From positions 300,055 through 364,054 of the forward strand of contig NZ_QNSB01000004.1 of the NCBI RefSeq assembly GCF_003315415.1: a stretch of 64,000 bases of DNA, in the 5' to 3' direction. Positions 51,830-60,379 of the stretch are shown here, one piece after another; within the stretch, counting starts at the first letter, position 1; the number at the start of each line of letters is the position of its first letter. Position numbers and translations under genes: made by a program. This DNA comes from Brevibacterium sanguinis (GTDB lineage Bacteria; Actinomycetota; Actinomycetes; Actinomycetales; Brevibacteriaceae). The notes beneath the pieces are model-generated. The model made no database searches, was not told the origin of the DNA, and saw nothing but the letters and a program-made list of their open reading frames with translations.

Positions 51830-53058
51830 GATGTCTCCTCATGTGGGGCGGGATCGGGGGTGGATGCTGGATGGTGCGAGTCGGACGCGGTCCCGCCATG
51901 GCCGGAGCGGCGCGAGCCCTCGCCATGACCCGGGTCGGGGTCCGCGGGGTCGGGGATGATCGGGTCGACGAGGTCATCGTCGGTGGTGAGCCGGCCGACG
52001 CCGAGACCCCAGATGTCGGCGACGGTGTAGCCGACGGGGAACGGATCGTCGGCCTCGAGGACGAGCTGCTGATGACCGGTGATCCATCCGCGTCCGCTGA
52101 TCGACGGGACGATCCCGGAGCGATCGCCCACTGCGGCGCGCTCCTTGACCTGAGCCGTGAAGGTCGTTCCCATCATCGACTCGTGGACGAAGGTGTCGCC
52201 GACGCCGAGTTCGCCGCGGGCGAACTTCGCCGCGACGCGGCCGCTGGTCCCGGTCCCGCAGGGGGACCTGTCGAGGGTGCCCGACCAGGTGGTGGGGTCG
52301 TCGAGGTCGACCTCCCCGTTGGGCAGCACGACGGCGTTGCGGCCGTCGGTGCCCTCGGTGCGCGGCGCCCCGTGGATCATCGGCAGGGCGATCGAGTTGA
52401 TCTCCGGCAGCAGCGGGTGGGCGACGTCGAATGCCTCGTCGGCGGCCTTGCGCATGACGCTGGCGGCGCGGATGATCTCCTTGGCGTTGTCGGGCTCGAG
52501 CTCGACGCCGAGGTTCTCCTCCCTCGTCTGGACGTAGAACTGCCCGCCGAAGACGATGTCGACGGGGATCGTCCCGTAGCCGGGGACGTCGAGCGGAAGG
52601 TCGAGCCCGACGACGAACGCGGGCACGTTATCGAACGTGACGTTGACGGCCCGTCCGCCGACGACGTCGACGCGCACCGCGACGACTCCCGCCGCGGTGT
52701 CGACGCGCAGGCTGGTCACCGGCTCCTCGACGTCGATCGCGCCCGTCTCGACCAGCGCGGTGACCGCGCAGATGAGGTTCGATCCCGACATCGGCCGGAA
52801 TCCGCCCTGCTCCATGACGATCATCCCGAAGTCACACGTGGGGTTGGTGGGCGAGACGATGAGCGGCGAGCACAGTCCCGGATACCCGCGCGGTTCCTGG
52901 AGGACCAGGGTCCGCAGGTCGTCGAGGTGGGTCTCGCAGTACCGCAGTCGCTCGGTCATCGTCGCGCCCTTGACCCGCAGGCCGGTGCCCATGAGGACCC
53001 GGCCGGGTTCGCCGGCGGCGTGGACGTCGACGGCGTTGATGCGCATGATCGTGTTCAT
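51826..53058 (-). CDS. Proline racemase family: 4-hydroxyproline epimerase or 3-hydroxyproline dehydratase
   Basis: About 410 residues. The first catalytic position reads RPMSGSNLIC, with Ser91 in place of the usual Cys; the second is intact, DRSPCGTGTSG (Cys267). Cys/Cys pairs are racemases or 4-epimerases, Cys/Thr pairs 3-hydroxyproline dehydratases; Ser/Cys members have been reported with epimerase and dehydratase activity. Here the neighbours fit epimerisation of trans-4-hydroxy-L-proline to the cis-D form. The C-terminus has ~45 extra residues rich in Pro, Asp, His and Gly. ATG 53058 overlaps the deaminase stop as TGATG. Confidence 0.88.
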   Translation of the reverse strand: MNTIMRINAVDVHAAGEPGRVLMGTGLRVKGATMTERLRYCETHLDDLRTLVLQEPRGYPGLCSPLIVSPTNPTCDFGMIVMEQGGFRPMSGSNLICAVTALVETGAIDVEEPVTSLRVDTAAGVVAVRVDVVGGRAVNVTFDNVPAFVVGLDLPLDVPGYGTIPVDIVFGGQFYVQTREENLGVELEPDNAKEIIRAASVMRKAADEAFDVAHPLLPEINSIALPMIHGAPRTEGTDGRNAVVLPNGEVDLDDPTTWSGTLDRSPCGTGTSGRVAAKFARGELGVGDTFVHESMMGTTFTAQVKERAAVGDRSGIVPSISGRGWITGHQQLVLEADDPFPVGYTVADIWGLGVGRLTTDDDLVDPIIPDPADPDPGHGEGSRRSGHGGTASDSHHPASTPDPAPHEETS

Positions 53059-53957
53059 CAGGAGACGGTCGCCACTCCGGCGGCCTCGAGCAGTCCGCGC
53101 AGCTCGTCGCGGTACTCGTCGGCCAGAGGCTGGATCGGGGCGCGCGTGGGTCCGGCGGGAACTCCGACGAGCTCGACACCGGTCTTGATGGCGCAGGCGT
53201 AGTTGTGCGACTCGAGGAACACGCAGATCGGGTTGATCTTCTCCCACAGCTCGCGGGCCTTGGGCAGATCCTCGTCGACGGCGAGCGCCTGGTAGAGGTC
53301 GCTGCAGAGCGCCGGGATGACGCTTGCCGCGCCCCACACTCCGGCCTTGGCGCCGAGCGCCAGGGCGGCGAAGGTCAGGGTGTCCCAGCCGTTGAGCGCG
53401 GTGATGTCATCGGCATGGTTGTAGTGGACCTCGGTGAACTTCGGGAAGTCCCCGCCCGTGTCCTTGTAGGAGGTGACTCCGGTCTCCGCGCCGAGGCGGC
53501 CGAGCTGTTCGGCGGTCAGGTCGAGTCCGGTGGCGGCGGGGATGTTGTAGAACATGATCGGGATGTCGACGGCGTCGCTGACGGCCTTGAAGTGCGCGAT
53601 CACCTCGTCGAAGGACGGGGTGTCGTAGAACGGCGGCACGATCATCAGGGCGTCGGCGCCGGCGTCCGCGGCGTCCTTGCTCAGGTCGATGGTCTCGGCG
53701 GTGCTCAGCGCACCGGTACCCGCGACGACGGGGACCCGGCCCGCGGCGGCCTCGATGTAGGCCCGGTTCGAGGCCTTGCGCTCGGCGATCGACAGGGCGG
53801 TGAACTCTCCGGTCGAGCCGCCGGGAACGAGTCCGTTGACTCCGTTGGAGATGATGTGCTCGACCTGGGCGTTGATGCCTTCGACGTCGACGGCGGAGCC
53901 GTCGGGGGTGAAGGGGGTGACGCAGGCGGCGAGGATGCCGGTGAATGACGTGGTCAT
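53058..53957 (-). CDS. DapA-family lyase, probable pyrroline-4-hydroxy-2-carboxylate deaminase
   Basis: About 299 residues, standard for the dihydrodipicolinate synthase/N-acetylneuraminate lyase superfamily. GGSTGEFTALSIAERK, the catalytic Tyr137 in MFYNIPAATG and Schiff-base Lys165 in TSYKDTGGDFP are present. In hydroxyproline catabolism this family member deaminates delta-1-pyrroline-4-hydroxy-2-carboxylate to alpha-ketoglutarate semialdehyde. It sits between the D-amino-acid dehydrogenase and the epimerase genes. A true lysine-pathway DapA would not be expected in this operon. Confidence 0.9.
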   Translation of the reverse strand: MTTSFTGILAACVTPFTPDGSAVDVEGINAQVEHIISNGVNGLVPGGSTGEFTALSIAERKASNRAYIEAAAGRVPVVAGTGALSTAETIDLSKDAADAGADALMIVPPFYDTPSFDEVIAHFKAVSDAVDIPIMFYNIPAATGLDLTAEQLGRLGAETGVTSYKDTGGDFPKFTEVHYNHADDITALNGWDTLTFAALALGAKAGVWGAASVIPALCSDLYQALAVDEDLPKARELWEKINPICVFLESHNYACAIKTGVELVGVPAGPTRAPIQPLADEYRDELRGLLEAAGVATVS

Positions 53958-53992
53958 GGGTGTGCCTTTCGAATGTGGTGGGGTCGCGAGGG

Positions 53993-55240
53993 TCAGAAGC
54001 GGTTGGGTGAGACGCGGGCGAGGAGCTCGGGGCCGAGGCTGGGCTCACGATCGAGCATGATGTCGGTGAGGACCTTCGCCGATCCGGGTGCGAGGGTGAG
54101 ACCGAGCATCGAATGGCCCGAGTTGACGTAGGCGTTGCGGGCGATGTCGAGACCGCCGATGACGGGCAGGCCGTCAGGGGTCATGGGACGCGATCCGGCC
54201 CAGGCCTCCCGCTCACCCTCGGGCTCTCCCCACGAGTGGAAGGCCTCGCGGGCCGCCCGGCGGATCGCCTCGACGCGGACGGCGTTGACGGAATCGTCCT
54301 TGCTGCCGAACTCCATCGTGCCCGCCAAGCGCAGCATCCCGTTGAGCGGGGTGACCGCGACCCGGGCGTCCTCGAGGGTCAGCGAGGTGCGAAGCTGGAT
54401 GGGCGCCGGCGAGTAGTCGAGGCTGTAGCCCTTGCCGGAGTAGATCGGCAGCTTCTGCCCGAGCCGGGCCAGCAGCTCTCCGGTGGGCACGCCTGCCGCG
54501 ACGACGACGGCATCGGCGGAGATCACCTCGGCGTCGTCGGTGACGACAGCGGTGACCCTGTCGCCGCTGCGCACGAACCGGGTCACTGCCACGCCTTCGC
54601 GGACGGTGGCGCCGAGCACATCGAGCTTCGTCAGCAGCGCGCGGGTGAGCGAGTCGGGTTCGATCTGCCGGTCACTGGGGAAGAAGAGCCCGTGCTTGAG
54701 GCGGTCGCTGAGCGCCGGCTCCGCCGCCTGCACGGCGTCTCCGTGCAGGTGCTCGGCGATGTGACCGGCCGATTCGAAGGCCGCCAAGCTCTCGCTGTGC
54801 TCGTCGAACCGTTCCCGGGTCTCGAAGGCCAGCAGCACTCCCTTGGCGTGCATCTCGAAGTCCATGCCGGCACGCTGGTAGTCGTCGAAGAGATCGTTGG
54901 CATCGGCGCCGAGGCGCAGGTGCAGGTCGAGTCCGGCCTCGAAGTCGCGGGCGTTGCAGTGCATGGCCATGCGGAGCAGGAACTTGATGTAGCCCGGGGC
55001 CAGGGAGGGTCTGATCGACAGGGGGCTGTCGGGCTTGAGCATCCACTTGATCCCCTGCAGCAGGACGCCGGGGGCGGGCACCGGATTGCTCTCGGCGATC
55101 GCGATCTTGGCGGCGTTGCCGTGCGAGGCCGCGGCCCCGCATCGACCGGCTTCGAGGACGGTGACCTCGCATCCCGCCGAGGCGAGCTCATAGGCGGTGG
55201 TGAGTCCGACGACTCCGCCACCGACGACGACAGCTTTCAT
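53993..55240 (-). CDS. FAD-dependent D-amino-acid dehydrogenase, probable cis-4-hydroxy-D-proline dehydrogenase
   Basis: About 415 residues of the DadA/DAO family. The FAD loop VVVGGGVVGLTTAYELASAGCEVTVLE opens the protein; AASHGNAAKI, GLFFPSDRQIEPDSLTRALL, VVVAAGVPTGELL and the C-terminal SRPMTPDGLPVIGG... NSGHSMLGLTLAPGSAK are typical. It oxidises the D-amino acid to the imine and passes electrons to the respiratory chain. ATG 55240 has AGGAACCTGG upstream; a longer start would add an Arg-rich piece. It is the first gene of a six-gene operon, 60 bases after a perfect operator. Confidence 0.92.
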   Translation of the reverse strand: MKAVVVGGGVVGLTTAYELASAGCEVTVLEAGRCGAAASHGNAAKIAIAESNPVPAPGVLLQGIKWMLKPDSPLSIRPSLAPGYIKFLLRMAMHCNARDFEAGLDLHLRLGADANDLFDDYQRAGMDFEMHAKGVLLAFETRERFDEHSESLAAFESAGHIAEHLHGDAVQAAEPALSDRLKHGLFFPSDRQIEPDSLTRALLTKLDVLGATVREGVAVTRFVRSGDRVTAVVTDDAEVISADAVVVAAGVPTGELLARLGQKLPIYSGKGYSLDYSPAPIQLRTSLTLEDARVAVTPLNGMLRLAGTMEFGSKDDSVNAVRVEAIRRAAREAFHSWGEPEGEREAWAGSRPMTPDGLPVIGGLDIARNAYVNSGHSMLGLTLAPGSAKVLTDIMLDREPSLGPELLARVSPNRF

Positions 55241-55300
55241 CCAGGTTCCTCCGTCTTCCCCCCGGGCCCGACGGTGGGCTCCGGTCCATTGGCGCACGAC

Positions 55301-55315
55301 GATTGTATGACAATC
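55301..55315. promoter_or_regulatory. Perfect GntR-type operator before the hydroxyproline operon
   Basis: GATTGT-ATG-ACAATC is a perfect inverted repeat with 3-base centre, 61 bases upstream of the dehydrogenase start. The same pattern, with one mismatch, recurs at 44527, 44551 and 45829. The GntR/FCD regulator encoded next door at 55466 is the likely ligand. Confidence 0.72.
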
Positions 55316-55465
55316 AACTTTGACTTACGCTACGCAATGATCCCGGTCACGTCAATGTCCTTCCACCGATCAAGATCGGCATCGGGATCGGACGGTTCAG
55401 CGTTGGGGTGGTGCGGGCGTCAGAGCACGGGAGGACGGGCGCGTCAGCGGTCGGGGGCCGGCGGT

Positions 55466-56170
55466 TCAGTGGCCGGGAGCGCCGGCGGAGACGAGCCGCG
55501 CAAGCTCCTCGGCGCTGTCGACCGTGTGCGCCCTGAGGGCGTCCTGGATCCGGTCGGTGTCCCTGCTGCGGATCGCCTCCATGAGCGCCTCATGGACGGC
55601 GTGGGCCCGGCGGATGTCGCGTCGGGTGAACTGGTCGTAGGCGAGGACGATGGTCATCTGCGCCTCGACGACGGGCCAGATGCGCATGAGCAGGTAGTTC
55701 TCCGCAGCCTCCCACACGCCGCGGTGGAAGCGGATATGGGCCTCGTGCAGCGCGAGCGGCTCCGAACCGTCACCGACGGATTCGAACTCTTCCCACGACC
55801 TCTCGAGCACGGCCATCCGACGTCCGGTGTCGTCGGCGAGGATCTCGTTGATCGCCTCGGTGTCGAGGGCGACGCGGACGCGGGCGATCTCGAGCAGGGA
55901 GTCGACGTGAATGTCGGCAACCCTGAGACCGCGGTAGGCCTCCTGGATGAGGAAGCCGTCACGAGCCATCTGATTGAGTGCCTCGCGAACCGTGGGACGG
56001 CTGACCTCGAGCGACGAGGTGAGCTCGGCCTCGATGATGCGCTGGCCGGGACGGATCTCGCCGAGGACGATCCGGCGTTTGATCTCGTCGATGACACGCT
56101 GACGCCGCTCGGTGTTCGACACCGGTTGACGCACGGCCGGGCTCTCGGTCGCTTCCGTCGTCTCTGGCAT
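55466..56170 (-). CDS. GntR-family (FCD subfamily) regulator of hydroxyproline catabolism
   Basis: About 234 residues. The winged helix spans residues ~25-90 (RVIDEIKRRIVLGEIRPGQRI... SRPTVREALNQMARDGFLIQE), and the FCD effector domain follows with its likely metal ligands in EAHIRFHRGVW and RAHAVHEALM. It lies upstream of the catabolic operon on the same strand with a 225-base gap that carries the operator. ATG 56170 was chosen as the last ATG before the conserved domain; an upstream extension would read through Pro/Arg-rich repeat DNA. Pyrroline or hydroxyproline intermediates are expected effectors. Confidence 0.9.
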   Translation of the reverse strand: MPETTEATESPAVRQPVSNTERRQRVIDEIKRRIVLGEIRPGQRIIEAELTSSLEVSRPTVREALNQMARDGFLIQEAYRGLRVADIHVDSLLEIARVRVALDTEAINEILADDTGRRMAVLERSWEEFESVGDGSEPLALHEAHIRFHRGVWEAAENYLLMRIWPVVEAQMTIVLAYDQFTRRDIRRAHAVHEALMEAIRSRDTDRIQDALRAHTVDSAEELARLVSAGAPGH

Positions 56171-56228
56171 CGGCCCCACTGCGCTTCCCACTCGTTCCCG
56201 CTCCCCCGCATCGCTCCGGTCCGGCGGC

Positions 56229-56256
56229 GAGGGCTTCCGCGCGCGCGGAAGCCCTC
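56229..56256. terminator. Perfect 28-base palindrome upstream of gntR
   Basis: GAGGGCTTCCGCGC followed by its exact complement GCGCGGAAGCCCTC forms a hairpin without unpaired centre needs. It lies 183 bases beyond the stop of the SDR gene at 56439 on the same strand and 58 bases before the gntR start, so it could end SDR transcription. Confidence 0.6.
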
Positions 56257-56295
56257 TGAGCGTAGCACCGGGCAGGGGCCGGGCGCCGCACCTCA

Positions 56296-56365
56296 CGCCC
56301 CACCTCGGCGAGGCCGACCGCAGGACCCGGCGCCCCACCTCGGCGAGGCCGACCGCAGGACCCGG
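56296..56365. repeat. Two perfect tandem 35-bp repeats
   Basis: The unit starting CGCCCCACCTCGGCGAGGCC occurs exactly twice, at 56296-56330 and 56331-56365. Each contains a small palindrome CCTCGGCGAGG. The repeats lie in the 268-base non-coding gap between the SDR and gntR genes; no gene is seen there. Confidence 0.8.
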
Positions 56366-56438
56366 CACCGACTCGGGTTCTCGGTCTCCCCCGCAGCCAG
56401 GAGGCCTCAGACCGCCGAGTCGGGGGGATGCCGCAGAT

Positions 56439-57032
56439 TCAGACCGCGAGCACCCGGCCGGTGACGTTGCCCTCGACGGAACGGACGAACGCGGCCGCGA
56501 CCTGCTCGTCGGTCACGGGCACCATCCCGGCGAAGGCGTCGTGGTAGTGCGGGGAGTTCGCGAGGACGTTGGGGCTGACCGCGTTGATGCGGATTCCGCG
56601 CGGAAGCTCGGGAGCTGCCGCCATGACGAAGGACTCGACGGCCCCGTTGGCCATGGCCGCGGCTGCGGCGGTCGGCACGGGTTGGCGGCTGAGCACGCCC
56701 GTGGTCACCGTGATCGAGCCGCCGTCGCTGAGGTGGTCGAGGCCCTGGGTGACGAACTCGATCTGGCCGAGCGTCTTCGAGGTGAAGGCGGCCGTGTAGT
56801 CCTCGCGGGACAGTTCTGTGACCGGCTTGAAGGCTGCGGCGCCGACGGCGATGACAATGGCGTCGACGGTGCCGACGGCCGACAGCAGGGAGGAGATGGA
56901 CTCGGGATCCGAGGTGTCCACACCCGGATCGGTCGAGCGCGAGACAGCGATGACCTCGTGTCCGCGGGATTCGAATGCGGAGCGCGCGACTCCTCCGACG
57001 TGACCTCCGCCACCGACCAGCAGTACCTTCAT
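56439..57032 (-). CDS. Short-chain dehydrogenase-like NAD(P)-binding protein
   Basis: About 197 residues, short for an SDR. MKVLLVGGGGHVGGVARSAFESRG is the cofactor loop, IVIAVGAAAF the second strand, and PRGIRINAVSPNVLANSP the typical end. The catalytic Tyr-x3-Lys is not present in its usual place: TTGVLSRQPVPTAAAAAMANGAVES shows Ser but no Tyr-Lys. Oxidoreductase activity is therefore doubtful or uses other residues. ATG 57032 fits the fold start. A degenerate copy of the GntR operator (ATTGTCAGACGAT, 57055-57067) precedes it, so it may belong to the hydroxyproline regulon. Confidence 0.82.
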   Translation of the reverse strand: MKVLLVGGGGHVGGVARSAFESRGHEVIAVSRSTDPGVDTSDPESISSLLSAVGTVDAIVIAVGAAAFKPVTELSREDYTAAFTSKTLGQIEFVTQGLDHLSDGGSITVTTGVLSRQPVPTAAAAAMANGAVESFVMAAAPELPRGIRINAVSPNVLANSPHYHDAFAGMVPVTDEQVAAAFVRSVEGNVTGRVLAV

Positions 57033-57131
57033 GACAGACCTTCCTCGCTTCGGGATTGTCAGACGATTTCGATTGACTGACACCAGCGAGGCTAGTGGAC
57101 GCGGCCGGATCACACCACCCCTGCGGTGGCC

Positions 57132-58526
57132 TCAGATCTTCGCGAGCCCGGCGGGGTCGTCCGCTTCGTCGGTCAGCCCCAGGCGGCGTCGGTCACGCTG
57201 CTGATCGACGAAAAGCACACAGAGGATTCCGGCGACAAGCGTCAATCCCGCGGCCACAGCGAATGCCATAGTGTACCCAGCTGCACCACTCGATGCTCCT
57301 CCGATGATGAATCCCGAGACGGCGGGCGCCACGATGCCCGCACTCGTCTGTGCCGCGTTGGCGAGTGAGAGGTTCGTCCCGCGTTTCGACGGCAGCGTGA
57401 GCTCCGTGGTGATGAGCAGGCTGAGAGGAAATAGTGCGGGAGCGGTGCCGAAGCCGACGGCCATGAGCGCGACACTGATCCATGTCTCGGAGACGATGAT
57501 GGCACCGAGCAGCGCGACACCCGAGACGATAGCCCCGCAACCGAGTACCCTTGCCCGCGATCGACGGGTGACGACGCCGCGCTTTTGCAGCCGCTGACTC
57601 AGCCCGCTGAGAGCGAGCATCGCCGCACAGCCCCAGACGGCGATCAACCCGATGAGACCGCCGGCCTGCTCGCCAGGGAGGTGGAGCACCGTCTGGAAGT
57701 ACGCGGGTGCCCAGGACAGCGCGACCGTGAACGTCCAGTATGCGAAAAATGAAGTGAGCAAAGTGAGCGTCCATGTCGGGGTGAGGATCGTCCGCCACAG
57801 TGGAAGCGTGAGTTCGGGTGCCGCCACCTGCTTTCCGGCGCCCGCGGGTGCCGGACCACCAGGGGACCGCTGTCTATCGATTGGCCCTTCCTTGCCGATG
57901 ACCAGCCAGATTCCGCACAAGACCACGCCGGCTAGTGCCAGGACGACGAAAGCGGAGATCCAGCCGAACCGCACGATCGCCCAGGAGAGCACAGGAGCGA
58001 AGACGACGAGGCCGACCATCGCTCCGACGGAAGCCACAGCACCCGGCGCGGCCCGCTTCTCCTCAGGGAACCACTTGTAGATCCCGTGGAGGATCACCGG
58101 GGAGCTCGGCCCTTCGCCGGCGCCGAGGATCAGCCGTCCGACCCAAAGGGCCGGCAACGAGGCGAGAAAGATGATCGGCAGCTGTGCCAGGGACCAGATC
58201 AGGCACAGGACGAGGAGAAGCCATTTCGTGGGAATGCGATCGACCAGAGGAGCCGCGAGGATCTGGGCGAGGATGAAAGTGAAGAACATGGCGCTGCTGA
58301 CGAGGCCGAAAGCCTCCGGGCTGATGTCGAGATCCTCCATGATCGGCACTGCGGCGAGCCCGAGCACTGCTTTGTCGGCCCAATTGAGCATCATGAAGAA
58401 GAACAGGGTCATAGTGATGACCCAGCCGTAGCGGTCCTGCCTCTCGCTCGGCCATGAGATCGGGTCGGACCAGTCGACGACTGATCGGAAGACGAGGGGA
58501 ATGGACGCGCGGTTATTGATAGCCAA
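57132..58526 (-). CDS. MFS transporter, ACS-type organic anion importer
   Basis: About 464 residues with 12 predicted helices. FFFMMLNWADKAVLGLAAVPIMEDL is the typical first helix of the anion:cation symporter branch, with APLVDRIPTKWLLL between helices 2 and 3 and LGAGEGPSSPVILHGIYKWFPEEKRA in helix 4-5. TTG 58526 is preferred because AAGGAG stands 7 bases before it; the GTG at 58553 overlaps the upstream stop but has no site. It is the last gene of the aromatic-ring island and may import the aromatic or its acid. Confidence 0.88.
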   Translation of the reverse strand: MAINNRASIPLVFRSVVDWSDPISWPSERQDRYGWVITMTLFFFMMLNWADKAVLGLAAVPIMEDLDISPEAFGLVSSAMFFTFILAQILAAPLVDRIPTKWLLLVLCLIWSLAQLPIIFLASLPALWVGRLILGAGEGPSSPVILHGIYKWFPEEKRAAPGAVASVGAMVGLVVFAPVLSWAIVRFGWISAFVVLALAGVVLCGIWLVIGKEGPIDRQRSPGGPAPAGAGKQVAAPELTLPLWRTILTPTWTLTLLTSFFAYWTFTVALSWAPAYFQTVLHLPGEQAGGLIGLIAVWGCAAMLALSGLSQRLQKRGVVTRRSRARVLGCGAIVSGVALLGAIIVSETWISVALMAVGFGTAPALFPLSLLITTELTLPSKRGTNLSLANAAQTSAGIVAPAVSGFIIGGASSGAAGYTMAFAVAAGLTLVAGILCVLFVDQQRDRRRLGLTDEADDPAGLAKI

Positions 58527-58549
58527 GGGATTGCTCCTTCTGAGTCGGG

Positions 58550-59635
58550 TCACGAATCCCCGTCGGCCCGTTGCGCGATGCGGCCGGGCTCCTCGCCTGT
58601 GAGGGCGGCCCGCAACAGGTCGGTGAGATTCGATGCGGTAGGCGGTCGAGGATTCGACGCCGGGATGGCAGGCAGGGCGATGCGAACGGCCTCGTCGATG
58701 TCCGCCGAGGTGAACCCGTAGTCGGCGAGCGCTCTCGGCGCTTCGAGCGTCCGACCCAGAGTCCAGAGGGCCGCGAGGACATCGGAGACTCCGACAGCGG
58801 CGGCGAGGTGCTCCACGGCTTCTGGCGCGCAGGGGGCGTTGAAGGCCAGAACGTGGGGAAGGACGATGGCATGGGTCTCGGCGTGGGGCAGGTCGAAAGT
58901 TCCGCCGAGAACGTGGCAGATCTTATGGTGCATCCCGGACCCCGCCGAGGCAAACGCCACCGCAGCAAGATACCCGCCGTAGAGAGCGCGCTCCCGTCCG
59001 TCTACTCCCACCGGATCGGCAGCGATCGCCGGCAGAGCCAGAGACAGGACCCTGATTCCCTCCGCCGCCAGCGCGGCATTCATCGGATCCGCTCGAGGCG
59101 CCCACAAGGAATCGACACAGTGGGCGATGCTGTTGAGACCCGACGCCACCGAGAGATCTTTCGGCAGCGACAGGGTGAGCTCGGCATCGTAGACGACGAC
59201 AGCGGGGAGCACCCGGTTGTCGACACCGGTCGTCTTTCTCGCCCGGTCTGTCAGCCCCCAGACGTTCGTCGCCTCGCTTCCCGAGTATGTCGTGGGAACC
59301 GCGATGATCGGCAGGCCGGTGCTCAGAGCCACTGCCTTGGCCAACCCGGTCGTCGATCCGCCGCCGACACTGACGACAAGATCGGCCCCTGCCGCTGCAG
59401 ATCGTGCCCGCTCAGCGACTTCGAGGGGCACATGCATCACCACCTCGTCGTGCCAGGTCACGACGTCGAGGCCGGAAGAAACGCGCTTCGCCGTCGACAT
59501 TTGGCTCGCCGAGGCGATGACCATGGCACGACGGGCGCCAAGATCCGAGGCCGCGGTGGCCACGTGCTCGGCAGCCTTCCCAGTCCCGAACAGCACTCGT
59601 TGCCCCAATGTCACATGGTCAAAGCTCAGTCTCAT
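58550..59635 (-). CDS. Maleylacetate reductase (iron-containing alcohol dehydrogenase family)
   Basis: About 361 residues. VVSVGGGSTTGLAKAVALSTGLPIIAVPTTYSGSEAT is the hallmark nucleotide and substrate region of maleylacetate reductases, followed by GLNSIAHCVDSLWAPRADP and HHKICHVLGGTFDLPHAETHAIVLPHV. It reduces maleylacetate to 3-oxoadipate with NADH, the last step before the beta-ketoadipate pathway for hydroxyquinol, hydroquinone and chloroaromatics. ATG 59635 has GGAGG 6 bases upstream and overlaps the hydrolase gene by 17 bases. Confidence 0.93.
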   Translation of the reverse strand: MRLSFDHVTLGQRVLFGTGKAAEHVATAASDLGARRAMVIASASQMSTAKRVSSGLDVVTWHDEVVMHVPLEVAERARSAAAGADLVVSVGGGSTTGLAKAVALSTGLPIIAVPTTYSGSEATNVWGLTDRARKTTGVDNRVLPAVVVYDAELTLSLPKDLSVASGLNSIAHCVDSLWAPRADPMNAALAAEGIRVLSLALPAIAADPVGVDGRERALYGGYLAAVAFASAGSGMHHKICHVLGGTFDLPHAETHAIVLPHVLAFNAPCAPEAVEHLAAAVGVSDVLAALWTLGRTLEAPRALADYGFTSADIDEAVRIALPAIPASNPRPPTASNLTDLLRAALTGEEPGRIAQRADGDS

Positions 59636-60305
59636 GGTCACCCTCCGTCGTCAGTGCTGTCTCCGCCGGGGAGATCGCACCCCATCGGACCAAGTGTCGG
59701 CGGATTTCCTCGATGGATTCCTCATTGATGTGATGGTCGGGGTCGTCGTAGACGGTGAGCCCGACCTGAGCGCCCGCCGATTCGAGTTCGCGCTTCGTCG
59801 CCTCGACGCGCTCGAGCGGCACCCAGTTGTCCGCCGCCGCCGTGAGCATTCGGACCTCGAGACCGGCCATCGACGACGCGGAGCCCCAGTGCCGTTTGTC
59901 CGGACCGAGGTACCCGCCGGTGTGGAGGATTACCCCGCCGAGTCGAGGGCGGCACCGGAGGAGGTGCTCGGCGAGCAGACACGCCCCCTGTGAGAAGCCG
60001 AAAGCGACGATGGGAGTGTTCACCTCGGCGTCAAGGGTGGCAAGGTCATCTCTCAATGTGGCCAGTGACCTGCCGAGATCGGGCTGATTGTGGTCGAGGG
60101 GCGCCATGAACCCGGTCGGGTACCAGGAGCACCCCGGAGCCTGAGGCATGACCCAGATGACCCCGGAGACGTCCGTCCGAGCTGCCACCTCGGCCATGAA
60201 GGTAGACGATTGGCCTCGGCCGTGGACGGCATAGACGATGAGTGTCGCCTCATGAATTGGGGGGCCGATACGGACCGGCCCGGTGTCCTGCGATGTCGGA
60301 TTCAC
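59619..60305 (-). CDS. Alpha/beta hydrolase, phospholipase/carboxylesterase type
   Basis: About 228 residues. The nucleophile elbow is GFSQGA, the oxyanion side YAVHGRGQSS, the acid Asp in AADNWVPLERVE and the His in DDPDHHINEES. Dioxygenase/maleylacetate-reductase clusters of the PcpA/LinE kind often carry such a hydrolase; it may open lactones or hydrolyse acyl products of ring cleavage. The GTG at 60305 has a strong AAGGAGG 4 bases upstream. It lies 75 bases after the dioxygenase gene. Confidence 0.9.
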   Translation of the reverse strand: MNPTSQDTGPVRIGPPIHEATLIVYAVHGRGQSSTFMAEVAARTDVSGVIWVMPQAPGCSWYPTGFMAPLDHNQPDLGRSLATLRDDLATLDAEVNTPIVAFGFSQGACLLAEHLLRCRPRLGGVILHTGGYLGPDKRHWGSASSMAGLEVRMLTAAADNWVPLERVEATKRELESAGAQVGLTVYDDPDHHINEESIEEIRRHLVRWGAISPAETALTTEGDHETEL

Positions 60306-60379
60306 AGTTCCTCCTTGCCTGCCAGGGTCGGTTCGTCCCTCAGCCGGCGGGTCCTTGGTTCTGGCGGACGTGTTGGGCT

